IMG/VR virus record: IMGVR_UViG_3300032053_000201
Location: 1 to 38,981 of that record
Source: a virus
Strand: one strand, 5' to 3'
Length of the DNA stretch: 38,981 nt
A model generated the notes under the pieces. That model did no database searches. It was not told the origin of the DNA and saw nothing but the letters and a program-made list of their open reading frames with translations. Below are positions 5,877 through 13,738 of this stretch, one piece after another; the stretch's first letter is position 1; the number at the start of each line of letters is the position of its first letter. The translations under genes were made by a program, and so were the position numbers.

Positions 5877-7140
5877 GATGATAGATAGGGCAGCGGCGCC
5901 CGAGGACGCGAAACCCGTTCCGCGCTGCGGCTGTGCGGACCTGCGGCCGGATGAGCTGTTGAAGGCGGTCAGTCAGCTGCGGCCGCTGATGAACCGGCGG
6001 AAGGAGTCTCCGCGCTTCGCTGAAAGGCGGAGTCTCTGGATCGAGGCCAACGGCGAGAGCATGACGTTGTCGGCGTCCGATGGGGTCGTCTGGCGCAGCA
6101 AGAGCATCGGCGTCTCGGGCGGCCTCACGCCTTTCGCCTGCGGCGTCGACGGCTGCGCGCTCCTGGCTGCGACGGAGGCCCGGGCCGAAGATACGTTCAC
6201 GCTCGATTTCGAGGCGGAGACCAAGCTCCTGCGGGTGCGATACCAAAGGGGTACGGTCTGCCTCCCGGCGACCGGCGAGGCGCCGTTCACACGCCCGCAG
6301 GTCGAGGGCATGCCGCTCATCCTGCCTTGGGATCAACTGCGCGCGGCTCTCAAGGCCCTGCGCGATCTGCCCGCCGAGACGTCCAGTGCAGGAGTCCATT
6401 ACAGCCAGGGGTTCTGGCTGGAAGCGCAGGATGGCAAGCTGGAGGTGGTCGCCACCGACGGCCACCGCCTGGCGACGGTCCGGCTCGACGCGCCGGGACT
6501 GATTCTCCCCCCGGCCAAGCCGCCGACGGAGCAGCAGGAGAAGTTTGCGAAGGAGCACCCCGGCCTCCAGCAGACCTTCTCCGCCGCGCCGGGATTGATC
6601 CTCGACGGAGCGCCCGTGATGCGGCTGCTCAAGGATCGGGCGACAGAGGAGCCGCCCCTGCTGATAATCCTCGGCGAGGAGGCGCTGCTGCTCGAATGGG
6701 CAGCTTGCAGCTACGTCCTGCCGATCCTCGATGTGAAGCGCCCCGCCTGGCGGCGCATCATGCCGCCCGAATCCCCGCGGCGGATGACGGTCAACCTCGG
6801 CGAGCTCTCGTACAGCCTCTCCCGCATCGCGGCGCTGATCGGCGCTCTGCCCGAGCACGGCTATAACATGGCGAGGTTGCTCGCTAAGGACACGCAGCTA
6901 ACCGTCTCCTGGCGCGATCCCGCCGTTGGCCTCGGGCTCAAGGAGCGGATGGCCTGCAACTTCAGCGGCAGCCTTTCGGTCAGCGTCAACCCCGGCTATC
7001 TGCTCAGCCTGAGCCCGAAGGAGGCCGTGACCCTCACCCTCGACTTCGGCGAGAAGCCGCATACGCCCATATTCATCTGCACCCCGGAGAAGCCGGAATG
7101 GCGCGCCATCCTGATGCCGATCGCGGAAGATTTGAAATGA
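5866..7140 (+). CDS. dnaN-like: DnaN-like DNA polymerase III beta sliding clamp
   Basis: 424 residues, starting at the ATG after a strong AAGGAGGA site. The central hallmark VVATDGHRLATV is the DnaN domain signature. Near residues 285-310 the segment YVLPILDVKRPAWRRIMP matches the domain-3 region that precedes the P-x-Y-x-x-V-x-P motif of bacterial clamps. The family forms a ring around DNA and tethers DNA polymerase. At 424 residues it is longer than the usual 365-380, with an N-terminal extension of about 25. No phage DNA polymerase is visible in the window, so it probably recruits host polymerase or competes with the host clamp. It is strongly expressed by its ribosome site and coupled to the next gene by ATGA. 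Confidence 0.8.
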   Translation: MATEMIDRAAAPEDAKPVPRCGCADLRPDELLKAVSQLRPLMNRRKESPRFAERRSLWIEANGESMTLSASDGVVWRSKSIGVSGGLTPFACGVDGCALLAATEARAEDTFTLDFEAETKLLRVRYQRGTVCLPATGEAPFTRPQVEGMPLILPWDQLRAALKALRDLPAETSSAGVHYSQGFWLEAQDGKLEVVATDGHRLATVRLDAPGLILPPAKPPTEQQEKFAKEHPGLQQTFSAAPGLILDGAPVMRLLKDRATEEPPLLIILGEEALLLEWAACSYVLPILDVKRPAWRRIMPPESPRRMTVNLGELSYSLSRIAALIGALPEHGYNMARLLAKDTQLTVSWRDPAVGLGLKERMACNFSGSLSVSVNPGYLLSLSPKEAVTLTLDFGEKPHTPIFICTPEKPEWRAILMPIAEDLK

Positions 7141-7373
7141 GCCGCAAGGACCCGACGGCGGGGCGCCTGGCCGACATGCTCCTGGGCGCGCTGAGCTCCG
7201 GGGCGATCACGCGCGAGACCCCCATCGCCGCCGGAGCGCGGACGCAGAGCAGCATCGAGGTCTACGGCCTCGCCAAGGCGGACTACGACGGCGGGTACGT
7301 CAAGCGCAAGCTGCGGTCGGTGCACGAGGTGCACGTGGACGCCAAGCGCGTGGTCCTCTGGAGCGAGCTATGA
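7137..7373 (+). CDS. Hypothetical protein, 78 residues
   Basis: It starts at the ATGA overlap with the clamp gene. Small, basic, ending in a beta-like segment (VHVDAKRVVLW). No family is recognised; coupling to the clamp gene suggests a replication-related accessory role, which is inference. Confidence 0.6.
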   Translation: MSRKDPTAGRLADMLLGALSSGAITRETPIAAGARTQSSIEVYGLAKADYDGGYVKRKLRSVHEVHVDAKRVVLWSEL

Positions 7374-7387
7374 GCGGCCATGGAAGA

Positions 7388-7415
7388 GTTGCCGGTTGCC
7401 GGTTGCCGGTTGCCG
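7388..7415 (+). repeat. (GTTGCCG)4 heptamer array
   Basis: Four perfect units in the gap between 7373 and the GTG at 7435. The segment that follows, ACCGGGGAGGAAG, closely matches the one after the repeats at 2401-2544, so array and ribosome site look like one shared module. Confidence 0.95.
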
Positions 7416-7434
7416 GCAAACCGGGGAGGAAGTC

Positions 7435-8325
7435 GTGAGCGGCGAGAGCCTCATCGAATGGACGGACAAGACCTGGAACCCGGTGACGGGCTGCTCGCCG
7501 GTAGGGCCGGCGTGCGAGCATTGCTGGGCGGCGAAGTTCGCCGGGACGCGTGCCAGGCACCTCCAGCGTTACAAGGGGCTTTCGGTGGCGATCCTCGACG
7601 GGCATCCCATCTGTCGTCGCTATCAGTTCGTCGGCGACGTGCGCTGCCACGAGGACCTATTGGCGAGACCGCTCGGCTGGCGCAAGCCCGCCAGGATCGC
7701 GGTGAGCATGCACGGCGACCTTTTCCACGAGAAGGTCCCCAACGAGTTCATCTGGCGCGTCTTGGAGGTTATGGCGCTCTGCCCGCAGCATACCTTCCAG
7801 GTCCTGACGAAGCGCCCGCTACGAGCCTTGCAGTTGCTCAGCAAGGGCCCCAGCGGCGGCACCTGGGAACTGGCGGGTTTCTGTTCGCCGGTGACGGCGG
7901 CGGAGCTTAAGAAACGCGGCAAGATCTTCGTCGAGGTCCCCTGGCCGCTGCCAAACGTCTGGCTGGGCGCCAGCCCCTGGGACCAGGACAGCGCGGATGA
8001 GATGACGCCCCTGCTGCTGCGGACGCCGGCGGCGCTGCACTTCCTAAGCATCGAGCCGATGCTGGGACCGATCACTATATTGCGCACTGGCCTGAAGCTC
8101 GGCGACGAGGTCAGCGGTCGCCTCGATTGGGTGATCCTCGGTGGTGAGACGGGTCCCGGCGCGCGCAAGATGGAGCGGGACTGGGCAGAGGATGTCGCGA
8201 AGCTCTGCCAAGTCGCGGGCCGCCCCTGCTTCTTCAAACAGGCCGGGACCGCCGCGGACTGGGACGCCGGCGATTTGCTGAAGCTGCGGCAGTTCCCGGC
8301 CGCAAGGCAAGGAGCACCGGCATGA
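7435..8325 (+). CDS. DUF5131 / phage Gp37-Gp68 family protein
   Basis: 296 residues from the GTG after GGGGAGGA. The N-terminal signature WNPVTGC, then C-x-x-C in ACEHCWA, gives Cys20, Cys27 and Cys30. Later segments VLTKRP and WVILGGETGPGAR are typical of the DUF5131 (Gp37/Gp68) family found in many phages. The family is distantly radical-SAM-like; its reaction is not established. It overlaps the next ASCH gene by 4 bases, a pairing that suggests a joint role in nucleic-acid or nucleotide modification (inference). The preceding heptamer array ends just before its ribosome site. Confidence 0.82.
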   Translation: MSGESLIEWTDKTWNPVTGCSPVGPACEHCWAAKFAGTRARHLQRYKGLSVAILDGHPICRRYQFVGDVRCHEDLLARPLGWRKPARIAVSMHGDLFHEKVPNEFIWRVLEVMALCPQHTFQVLTKRPLRALQLLSKGPSGGTWELAGFCSPVTAAELKKRGKIFVEVPWPLPNVWLGASPWDQDSADEMTPLLLRTPAALHFLSIEPMLGPITILRTGLKLGDEVSGRLDWVILGGETGPGARKMERDWAEDVAKLCQVAGRPCFFKQAGTAADWDAGDLLKLRQFPAARQGAPA

Positions 8326-8855
8326 AGGCACTCAGCCTCTGGCAGCCCTGGGCGTCGGCGATTGCGATGGGCGCGAAGCGTATCGAAACGCGGAGCTGGA
8401 GCACGACCTACCGCGGGCCGCTGCTGATCCATGCCGCACAGCGATGGGACAACAAAACGGGCAGGATTGATGTCTGCTACCACGAGGAGATCTGGAAGGA
8501 TGTGTTCCCGGCCTACGAATCCAGCTCCGAGAAAGAACGGATATGGTGGTGGATGGGCCGGACGCTGCCAGTTGGCACGCTGCTCGCCGTGGCGGACTTG
8601 GTGGACTGCAAACCAACTGACTATCTCACGAGCACTGACAGCACCTTGTTTCGGTCAGTCTGGAATCTGCGCCACTGGGAGCGCGAGCAGCAGCTTGGCG
8701 ACTACTCCCCAGGCCGCTGCGGCTGGGTGCTCGCCAACGTCCACGCGCTGCCCGAGCCGATCCCGTACAAGGGCAGCCAGGGCTTGTTTAACATCGACGA
8801 CCCGGCCATCGTCATGAAGTTGGAAGCGCTGCAAAAGGAACGCCGCGATGTTTGA
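8322..8855 (+). CDS. ASCH domain protein (TRIP4-type)
   Basis: 177 residues, beginning with MKALSLWQPWASAI, then KRIETRSW and YRGPLLIHAA, a textbook ASCH N-terminus. The family has a PUA-like RNA-binding barrel. The start follows AAGGAG and overlaps the DUF5131 stop. An insertion of about 40 residues rich in Trp and acidic residues separates the halves of the barrel. A role in handling RNA or modified nucleotides is likely; the substrate is unknown. Confidence 0.82.
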   Translation: MKALSLWQPWASAIAMGAKRIETRSWSTTYRGPLLIHAAQRWDNKTGRIDVCYHEEIWKDVFPAYESSSEKERIWWWMGRTLPVGTLLAVADLVDCKPTDYLTSTDSTLFRSVWNLRHWEREQQLGDYSPGRCGWVLANVHALPEPIPYKGSQGLFNIDDPAIVMKLEALQKERRDV

Positions 8856-9354
8856 ACCGATCACCATGCCCAAGTGCAACGGCTGCGACTTTGACTGGAA
8901 CTGCCCCGGCAAGCTCGCCTGCCTGCTGGAGCACATCGAAGAGAAGGGCCTGCCGCCCCTGCCCGACCTCCTCCCCTTCGCCGAAGGCGGTGATGACCTG
9001 GTCTGGCTGGTCGCCTGGGGGCACGACGTCTCCGACGGCCTCTTCATGCTCGCCTGCCTGACCTGGGAGGACGGATATTTCGGCTGGCCCCTCCGCGCCT
9101 GGCTGCGAGAGACCGGCAAGACGTTCGACGAAACCGACCCCCCCCTGCCGCTCATGGAGAAGTGCGAGGCGGGCGACGAGGGCGCGCAGGCGGTCACCCT
9201 GCTGGTGGTGGACGAGGCATATTACGACGCTCGCCACGACGCGAGCGGAGAGCCCCCGGAGGATGAGATCGAGCGCTTCATAGATCTGCTCAATGCCGCC
9301 CTGCGCGCGCCCCAAGACTGCCAGGCCGGTGCAACCCCGCCCCTCGACCCATAA
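8848..9354 (+). CDS. Hypothetical acidic protein, 168 residues
   Basis: It starts at the ATG at 8848, overlapping the ASCH gene by 8 bases. The N-terminus holds C-x-x-C (CNGC) and further Cys residues at about 19 and 25, possibly a small metal site. The rest is acidic and Leu/Pro-rich. No family is recognised. It closes the first part of the early operon. Confidence 0.6.
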   Translation: MFEPITMPKCNGCDFDWNCPGKLACLLEHIEEKGLPPLPDLLPFAEGGDDLVWLVAWGHDVSDGLFMLACLTWEDGYFGWPLRAWLRETGKTFDETDPPLPLMEKCEAGDEGAQAVTLLVVDEAYYDARHDASGEPPEDEIERFIDLLNAALRAPQDCQAGATPPLDP

Positions 9355-9409
9355 CCGCCGGGGCGAAGCGCGGCTTCACCCCTACGGCCCCCCCACGCAC
9401 TGAGGAGAC

Positions 9410-9538
9410 GTGAACCAACAAGAGCACTACAAGCTGGTGCTCAGCGCCGCCGCCGAATACCGGCGGCACGGCTGGTTTCCCGTCCCGCTGACCGGCAAGG
9501 CGCCCCGCGTCGCCGAGTCCTTGGAGGATGGGACTTGA
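9410..9538 (+). CDS. 42-residue prim-pol N-terminal-like peptide
   Basis: Runs from the GTG at 9410, after GAGGAG, to TGA at 9536-9538, which overlaps the TTG start of the primase (TTGA). Its sequence (LSAAAEYRRHGWFPVPLTGKAPR) resembles the N-terminal strand-turn of bifunctional primase-polymerase domains, and resembles residues 15-40 of the next gene. It may be a remnant of a duplicated or broken primase start, now serving as a leader for translational coupling. Confidence 0.5.
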   Translation: MNQQEHYKLVLSAAAEYRRHGWFPVPLTGKAPRVAESLEDGT

Positions 9539-12123
9539 GCGCCGCGGGAATGTTGGACAGCCTGCCCCCAGGTTCTCCAGTTGTTCGTGCCGCCTGCCTC
9601 TACTACCGGCTCGGTTGGTGGCCTGTGGTCCTACGCGAGCCGGTATTCGACGGCAGCCATCAGGACGGCAAGGTCCCGACCCAGAAGGGCTGGCAGACGC
9701 TGCGCATGGACGAGGCGGAGATCGTCCGAGCCTTCCGCGAGAACAGCAATTGCGGGCTGATTCTCGGTGAGGCAAGCGGCCACCTAACCGATGTCGACCT
9801 CGACACCCCCCAGGCCGTGGCCAGCGCCTACGCCCTTCTGCCGGCCACGCCGATGCGCCATGGCCGCAAGAGCGGGGGTGTCGGTCACTACTGGTATCGC
9901 TGTCCCGAGTTGACCGCGATTCACACCTTCGCCGATCCAGAGGATGGTCAGCATCTGGTTCAGATCCGCTATAACGACAAGAAGGGCCTCCAGACGATGG
10001 TTCCGCCGAGCGTCCACGGCGAAACGCGCGATCTGCTGGTCTGGCTGGCGCGGACCGGCGCGGCGATTCTGGACGTTGCTGGCGCCCTGGACGTACTGAA
10101 ACCTGCCGCCGTGACGCGGTCCGCCCTGCTCTCCTCGGCCCAGCATGTCGCCTTGTGCGCGATGGCGGCGCGCGCGATGCCAGCCGCGGGCCTGCACGAA
10201 TGGGGACTGGCCCTCTGCGGATACCTGGCCCGGCATACCAACCCGGAATTCGGACACAAGCTGGTGCGTTGCATCATCCAGGCAGGCGGAAAAGAAGTTC
10301 GGTGCGACGAGTACCGCAAGATGCTGGATGACGCCTATCAACGGCTTGCGTCCGACGGCGGCCCGGTAAAAGGCTGGCAAAGCCTCGTCGAGGCAGTCGG
10401 GGAGAAGCGCGCTAGAAAGATCAGCGAATGGCTGGGCGCGATGGACGCGTTACCCCAGCAAATAAGGGGTCAAGGGGCTGAGCGCGCCGGCTTCCGGATC
10501 TGCTCGAAGTGCCAGGCGCGCCGGCCCGCAGATGAGGAGAAGTGCCCTAGCTGCGGAGCCGCCCGGTCCAAACTCATCAAGCCGCCCTCTGGCAAGCAAA
10601 AGATCGGCGTCAACCCGTACCGCTACGAGCTGAGCCTACTCCTAAACCTTACCGATGAGGGCAACGCCGAGCGCTTTCTCAAGCTCAACACCGGCAAGGT
10701 CCTGAGTTGCGAGCTGCTGGGCGGCTGGTACATCTGGGTCGAGGGCGAGGGCCGCTGGCGCCTGGACACGACGCGGCGGGCGAGGGACCTGGCGCGGGAG
10801 TGCGCCCGGCAGATGAGCGGCGAGGCGCTGGCCATCGCCGAGGACGTCAACGCCAAGGCCGCCGGCACCGAGAAGACGCAGAAGGTCCCGGCGGCGGACG
10901 CGCGGGGGCTGTGCTGCCACTGGGCGAGCCAGACGCTGGGCGGCCAGCGCATGGAGGCGTTGCTCAGTCTGGCGGCCGCGGACCGCCGCGTGGCCGTCGA
11001 GCCCGAGGAGCTGGATAGCGACCCGCTGCTCCTCAACGTGCAGAGCCACCTCCTCAGCCTCAGCGCGGAGGGCCTGGCTTTACCCCCTTTACCCCATGAT
11101 CCAGGCAAGCGCATCACCAAGCTGGCGCCGGTCGTCTACGACCCCGCCGCGACGTGCGAGCGCTGGATGATGTTCCTCTCCGAGATCTTCGGAGCGGACG
11201 AGGCCCTAATCGCGTTCATGCGCCGCCTGGCGGGGTACTGCCTCTTCGGCGGCAACCCGGAGCAGGTGATCGCATTCCTGTGGGGCACCGGCGCGAACGG
11301 CAAGAGCACGTTCCTGGAGACCATCTCCGAGCTGCTGGGCGACTACGCGGCCACGACCACCAGCGAGACGGTGCTGGCCAGGGAGGGCGGCAGCAACAAT
11401 CAGGTGTTCGCGCTGGCACGGCTCAAGGGCGCCCGCCTGGTCACGATGAGCGAGACGGAAGAGGGGCAGCGGCTGGCGGAGAGCCTGGTCAAGGTGATGA
11501 CGGGGGGGGAGAAGATCGCGGCGCGGTTCAGCCACGGCAACTTCTTCGAGTTCGTCCCGGAGTTCATCCCGGTGGTGGTGACCAACCACATGCCGGAGCT
11601 GCGCAACGTCGACGAGGCGATGCGGCGGCGGGTGCTGCTCATCCCCTTCCGCATGACGATCGCCGTCGAGGATCGAGATCCGTTCCTCAAGCGCACGCTG
11701 CGCGAGGAGCTCTCCGGCATCCTGAACTGGGCCCTGGACGGCTTGCGGGAGTACTACGAGCGGGTGAGCGACGGTGCCCCCGGCCTGGCGCCCCCGCCGA
11801 GCGTGCAGAGCGCCACCGCGGAATACTTCTCGGAGCAGGACCCCTTAGGCCCCTTTGCAGAGGGCGTGTGTCTTTTCGAGCCGCAGGCGCGATGTACCAA
11901 GACCGAGATATACAAGGCGTACATGCGGCACTGCGAGGAGACGGGCGCGTACTGCCTCAGCCAGACGCGCTTCGGGCGGCGCATGAAAGACCTGCTGAGC
12001 CTGAAGTACAACGTCCCGCGGGACCAGACCGAGTTCCGCAGCGGCCTGAGCCGCTGGTGGCTGGGCGTCGCGCTCAACGCCGGCGGCTTCATCCCACAGC
12101 CCGGCTCGGAGCCGCTCCTGTGA
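9535..12123 (+). CDS. Primase-polymerase / D5-type SF3 helicase (P4 alpha-like)
   Basis: 862 residues. The TTG start is backed by GGAGGA 6 bases upstream. Domains in order: a bifunctional prim-pol domain (about 15-200) with the acidic cluster Asp86, Asp88, Asp90 in TDVDLD; a zinc ribbon at 323-340 (CSKC and CPSC); a D5_N-type region (about 385-540); and an SF3 helicase with Walker A GTGANGKST at 584-592 followed by a SETEEGQ segment. The C-terminus (about 775-862) looks like a winged-helix D5/PriCT end. The family primes and unwinds DNA at a phage origin. Candidate iterons follow within 20 bases of its stop, as expected for a self-contained initiator. Confidence 0.88.
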   Translation: MSAAGMLDSLPPGSPVVRAACLYYRLGWWPVVLREPVFDGSHQDGKVPTQKGWQTLRMDEAEIVRAFRENSNCGLILGEASGHLTDVDLDTPQAVASAYALLPATPMRHGRKSGGVGHYWYRCPELTAIHTFADPEDGQHLVQIRYNDKKGLQTMVPPSVHGETRDLLVWLARTGAAILDVAGALDVLKPAAVTRSALLSSAQHVALCAMAARAMPAAGLHEWGLALCGYLARHTNPEFGHKLVRCIIQAGGKEVRCDEYRKMLDDAYQRLASDGGPVKGWQSLVEAVGEKRARKISEWLGAMDALPQQIRGQGAERAGFRICSKCQARRPADEEKCPSCGAARSKLIKPPSGKQKIGVNPYRYELSLLLNLTDEGNAERFLKLNTGKVLSCELLGGWYIWVEGEGRWRLDTTRRARDLARECARQMSGEALAIAEDVNAKAAGTEKTQKVPAADARGLCCHWASQTLGGQRMEALLSLAAADRRVAVEPEELDSDPLLLNVQSHLLSLSAEGLALPPLPHDPGKRITKLAPVVYDPAATCERWMMFLSEIFGADEALIAFMRRLAGYCLFGGNPEQVIAFLWGTGANGKSTFLETISELLGDYAATTTSETVLAREGGSNNQVFALARLKGARLVTMSETEEGQRLAESLVKVMTGGEKIAARFSHGNFFEFVPEFIPVVVTNHMPELRNVDEAMRRRVLLIPFRMTIAVEDRDPFLKRTLREELSGILNWALDGLREYYERVSDGAPGLAPPPSVQSATAEYFSEQDPLGPFAEGVCLFEPQARCTKTEIYKAYMRHCEETGAYCLSQTRFGRRMKDLLSLKYNVPRDQTEFRSGLSRWWLGVALNAGGFIPQPGSEPLL

Positions 12124-12140
12124 CCCGCGCCCCACCCCGT

Positions 12141-12281
12141 TTATGACACGATGACGCGTTGTGACACGTTCTAGATCTTTTTCGCGCACGCGTACTACCC
12201 CCTTAAGCGATCTCACTAAGCCCCTAGATCGCATACAAGCAATATATACCTAACGCGTCATAAGGTGTCATGGTGTCATAA
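12141..12281 (+). other. Candidate replication origin with inverted TGACAC iterons
   Basis: Three direct heptamers lie on the left: ATGACAC at 12143-12149, ATGACGC at 12151-12157 and GTGACAC at 12161-12167. Three copies in reverse orientation lie on the right: GCGTCAT at 12255-12261, GTGTCAT at 12265-12271 and GTGTCAT at 12273-12279. Between them is a locally AT-richer stretch (around 12235-12250, with AATATATA) and a TAGATC pair. There is no gene here, and it follows the primase-helicase directly. SF3 primase-helicases of P4-like elements bind repeated sites near their own gene, so an origin is the best reading. An operator is the alternative. Confidence 0.6.
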
Positions 12282-12326
12282 GAGAGAAGTGGACGGGCGA
12301 AGCGGCGAGCTGAAAAGGAGCGTGAT

Positions 12327-12635
12327 ATGAGGCAGAAGAGCCAGTTGCCGGTTGCCGGTTGCCGGTTGCCGGCCGCCCCCGCAGATGATTACCCGGCGCC
12401 TGCCGGGCGCAAGCTCGCGGAGTGGGACGCGGCGCTGCGGCGGGAGCTCGCCCGGCGGGACGAGCGGCTGCTGGCGGTGTACGAGATCTACGCCGACCGC
12501 TTCGGCCGCGACTGCACGGCGGCGCAAATCGCTAGGGCGCTGAAGGAGCAGCATGGCCCCTGGGCACCCTCCGAGCGTAGCTGCCAATACTGGATGCACC
12601 GAGTGCTGAGCCTTCAGGCCGACTTCCAGCCTTGA
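12327..12635 (+). CDS. Hypothetical protein, possibly helix-turn-helix
   Basis: 102 residues, from the ATG at 12327 after AAAAGGAG. Residues 6-16 are encoded by a GTTGCCG array. The rest is helical, with a segment AAQIARALKEQ and later ERSCQYWMHRV, which could be a helix-turn-helix, but I do not recognise the family. Position between origin and terminase suggests a late-gene or replication regulator (inference). Confidence 0.55.
   Translation: MRQKSQLPVAGCRLPAAPADDYPAPAGRKLAEWDAALRRELARRDERLLAVYEIYADRFGRDCTAAQIARALKEQHGPWAPSERSCQYWMHRVLSLQADFQP
12344..12371 (+). repeat. (GTTGCCG)4 heptamer array, coding
   Basis: Four perfect units starting 17 bases into the gene at 12327. One unit more or fewer would shift its frame. 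Confidence 0.95.
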
Positions 12636-12934
12636 GGATGGCCACTTTGCGGTTATTCCGCATCTGTGCGGTTTATCCCCAAAGTGTCCTCAGGATCGGT
12701 TATAAGCTGAGCGATGGCAGTCCTATGCCTTCCTCCTTGGGGTGCGGCGGCCCCGCTCCGTAAGCCGCCAGCCTGCGAGATTGGCCTCTCGTTGGATGGC
12801 GGCCCCATCCCGGTAGGCTCGTGCCGCCGCGCCTCTCGTGGAGTCGAAGGCAGTAGGCAGAAGGCAGAAGGCAGTAAAGGCGGGGGCTTCGTCCGCATTA
12901 GACCCATACTTCATCCGCCGTTCGGAGGCCTCGC
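12636..12934. other. Non-coding region before the terminase genes: stem-loops, possible packaging or regulatory site
   Basis: No convincing gene. An outer inverted repeat (CCACTTTG near 12642 and CAAAGTG near 12680) encloses a short stem-loop TGCGG-TTATT-CCGCA, followed by a second GTGCGG. TATAAG at 12701-12706 lacks a good -35. An AGGCAGN heptamer array lies at 12848-12875. Cos or pac sites often lie just upstream of the small terminase gene, so this is the natural place to look, but nothing proves it. Confidence 0.4.
12848..12875 (+). repeat. AGGCAGN heptamer array, intergenic
   Basis: Four units: AGGCAGT, AGGCAGA, AGGCAGA, AGGCAGT. It lies in the non-coding region upstream of the terminase small subunit. 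A second array of the same type is inside the portal gene at 18557. Confidence 0.92.
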
Positions 12935-13738
12935 GTGAGAACCCGCGAGGCAGTTGCCGGTTGCCGGTTGCCGGTTGCCGGCGAGCACCGCGAGATCGCG
13001 GACCGCCTCATGCTCCTGCGGTGTCCGCGCGTAGATCCGAAGGACGGCTTCCCGGGCCTGCCCGTCCCTTGGGCCGAGGTGCAGGCCAACCTCGGGCTCT
13101 CCGAGCGCGAGCTGCTGCCGTACCGCTGGCTCATCGCGGCGGAGCTGCATGCCGAGAATCAAGGCTGGAAGAGCATCGCCCTACACCCGGCGGTGGACCT
13201 GCGCGCGGACACGCTCTCGAAAAACCACGCGCGGGCGCGCCTGCCGGGCGGCATCCGCTTCCCGGAGTACGTGCAGGCATTCCGGGAGGCGGCCTGCCGC
13301 CGGCTGCGGGAGCTGCAGGAGGAGCGGGGCGCGGAGGCTGCGGAGCAGCTGCACGGCATCGTCAAGCGCGCGGCGCTCAACCTGGGGCGGGTGCAGGACC
13401 TGCTGGACGACTACTTCGCCAACCCGATGCAGGAGCGCATGGAGACCGCCGAGCAGACAATCATCGAGTTCGGCGCGAAGTTCCCGGGGCGCCCGGCCAA
13501 GCGGCGCATCAAGCCCGACTTCGCGTTGGGCCTGCTCCAGATGCAGACGAACCTCATCGGGGCGGTGAAGCTGGCGCGGGACGTGCTGATGCTGACGGCG
13601 GTCGAGGAAGGGACCGGCCAGCCTCGGGAGGACGTGCTGCCGACGGACGAGGAGACGGCCAAGTTGCTGGCGCGGAGCGAGCGGCTGATCGCCGAGATGC
13701 GCGGCTATGGCGCGACCCGGGAGGCAGCGAGTGCCTAG
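12935..13738 (+). CDS. terS: Probable terminase small subunit
   Basis: 267 residues, from the GTG at 12935 with GGAGG 6 bases upstream. Residues 7-15 come from a heptamer array. The body is helical: an N-terminal part with WAEVQANLGLSERELLPYRW, which could be a helix-turn-helix, and long charged helices at about 105-185 fitting an oligomerisation region. Assignment rests mainly on position directly before the large subunit, whose start overlaps its stop by 8 bases. It would recognise the packaging site and feed DNA to the large subunit. I do not see a named TerS family. Confidence 0.6.
   Translation: MRTREAVAGCRLPVAGEHREIADRLMLLRCPRVDPKDGFPGLPVPWAEVQANLGLSERELLPYRWLIAAELHAENQGWKSIALHPAVDLRADTLSKNHARARLPGGIRFPEYVQAFREAACRRLRELQEERGAEAAEQLHGIVKRAALNLGRVQDLLDDYFANPMQERMETAEQTIIEFGAKFPGRPAKRRIKPDFALGLLQMQTNLIGAVKLARDVLMLTAVEEGTGQPREDVLPTDEETAKLLARSERLIAEMRGYGATREAASA
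12953..12980 (+). repeat. (GTTGCCG)4 heptamer array, coding, in terS
   Basis: Four perfect units beginning 18 bases into the small terminase gene, in frame with it. A one-unit change would put the gene out of frame. Confidence 0.95.

Noticed and set aside
12714-12938. 74-codon + strand frame upstream of terS
   Set aside because: It lacks a ribosome site, contains the AGGCAGN array, and has low-complexity composition; treated as non-coding.
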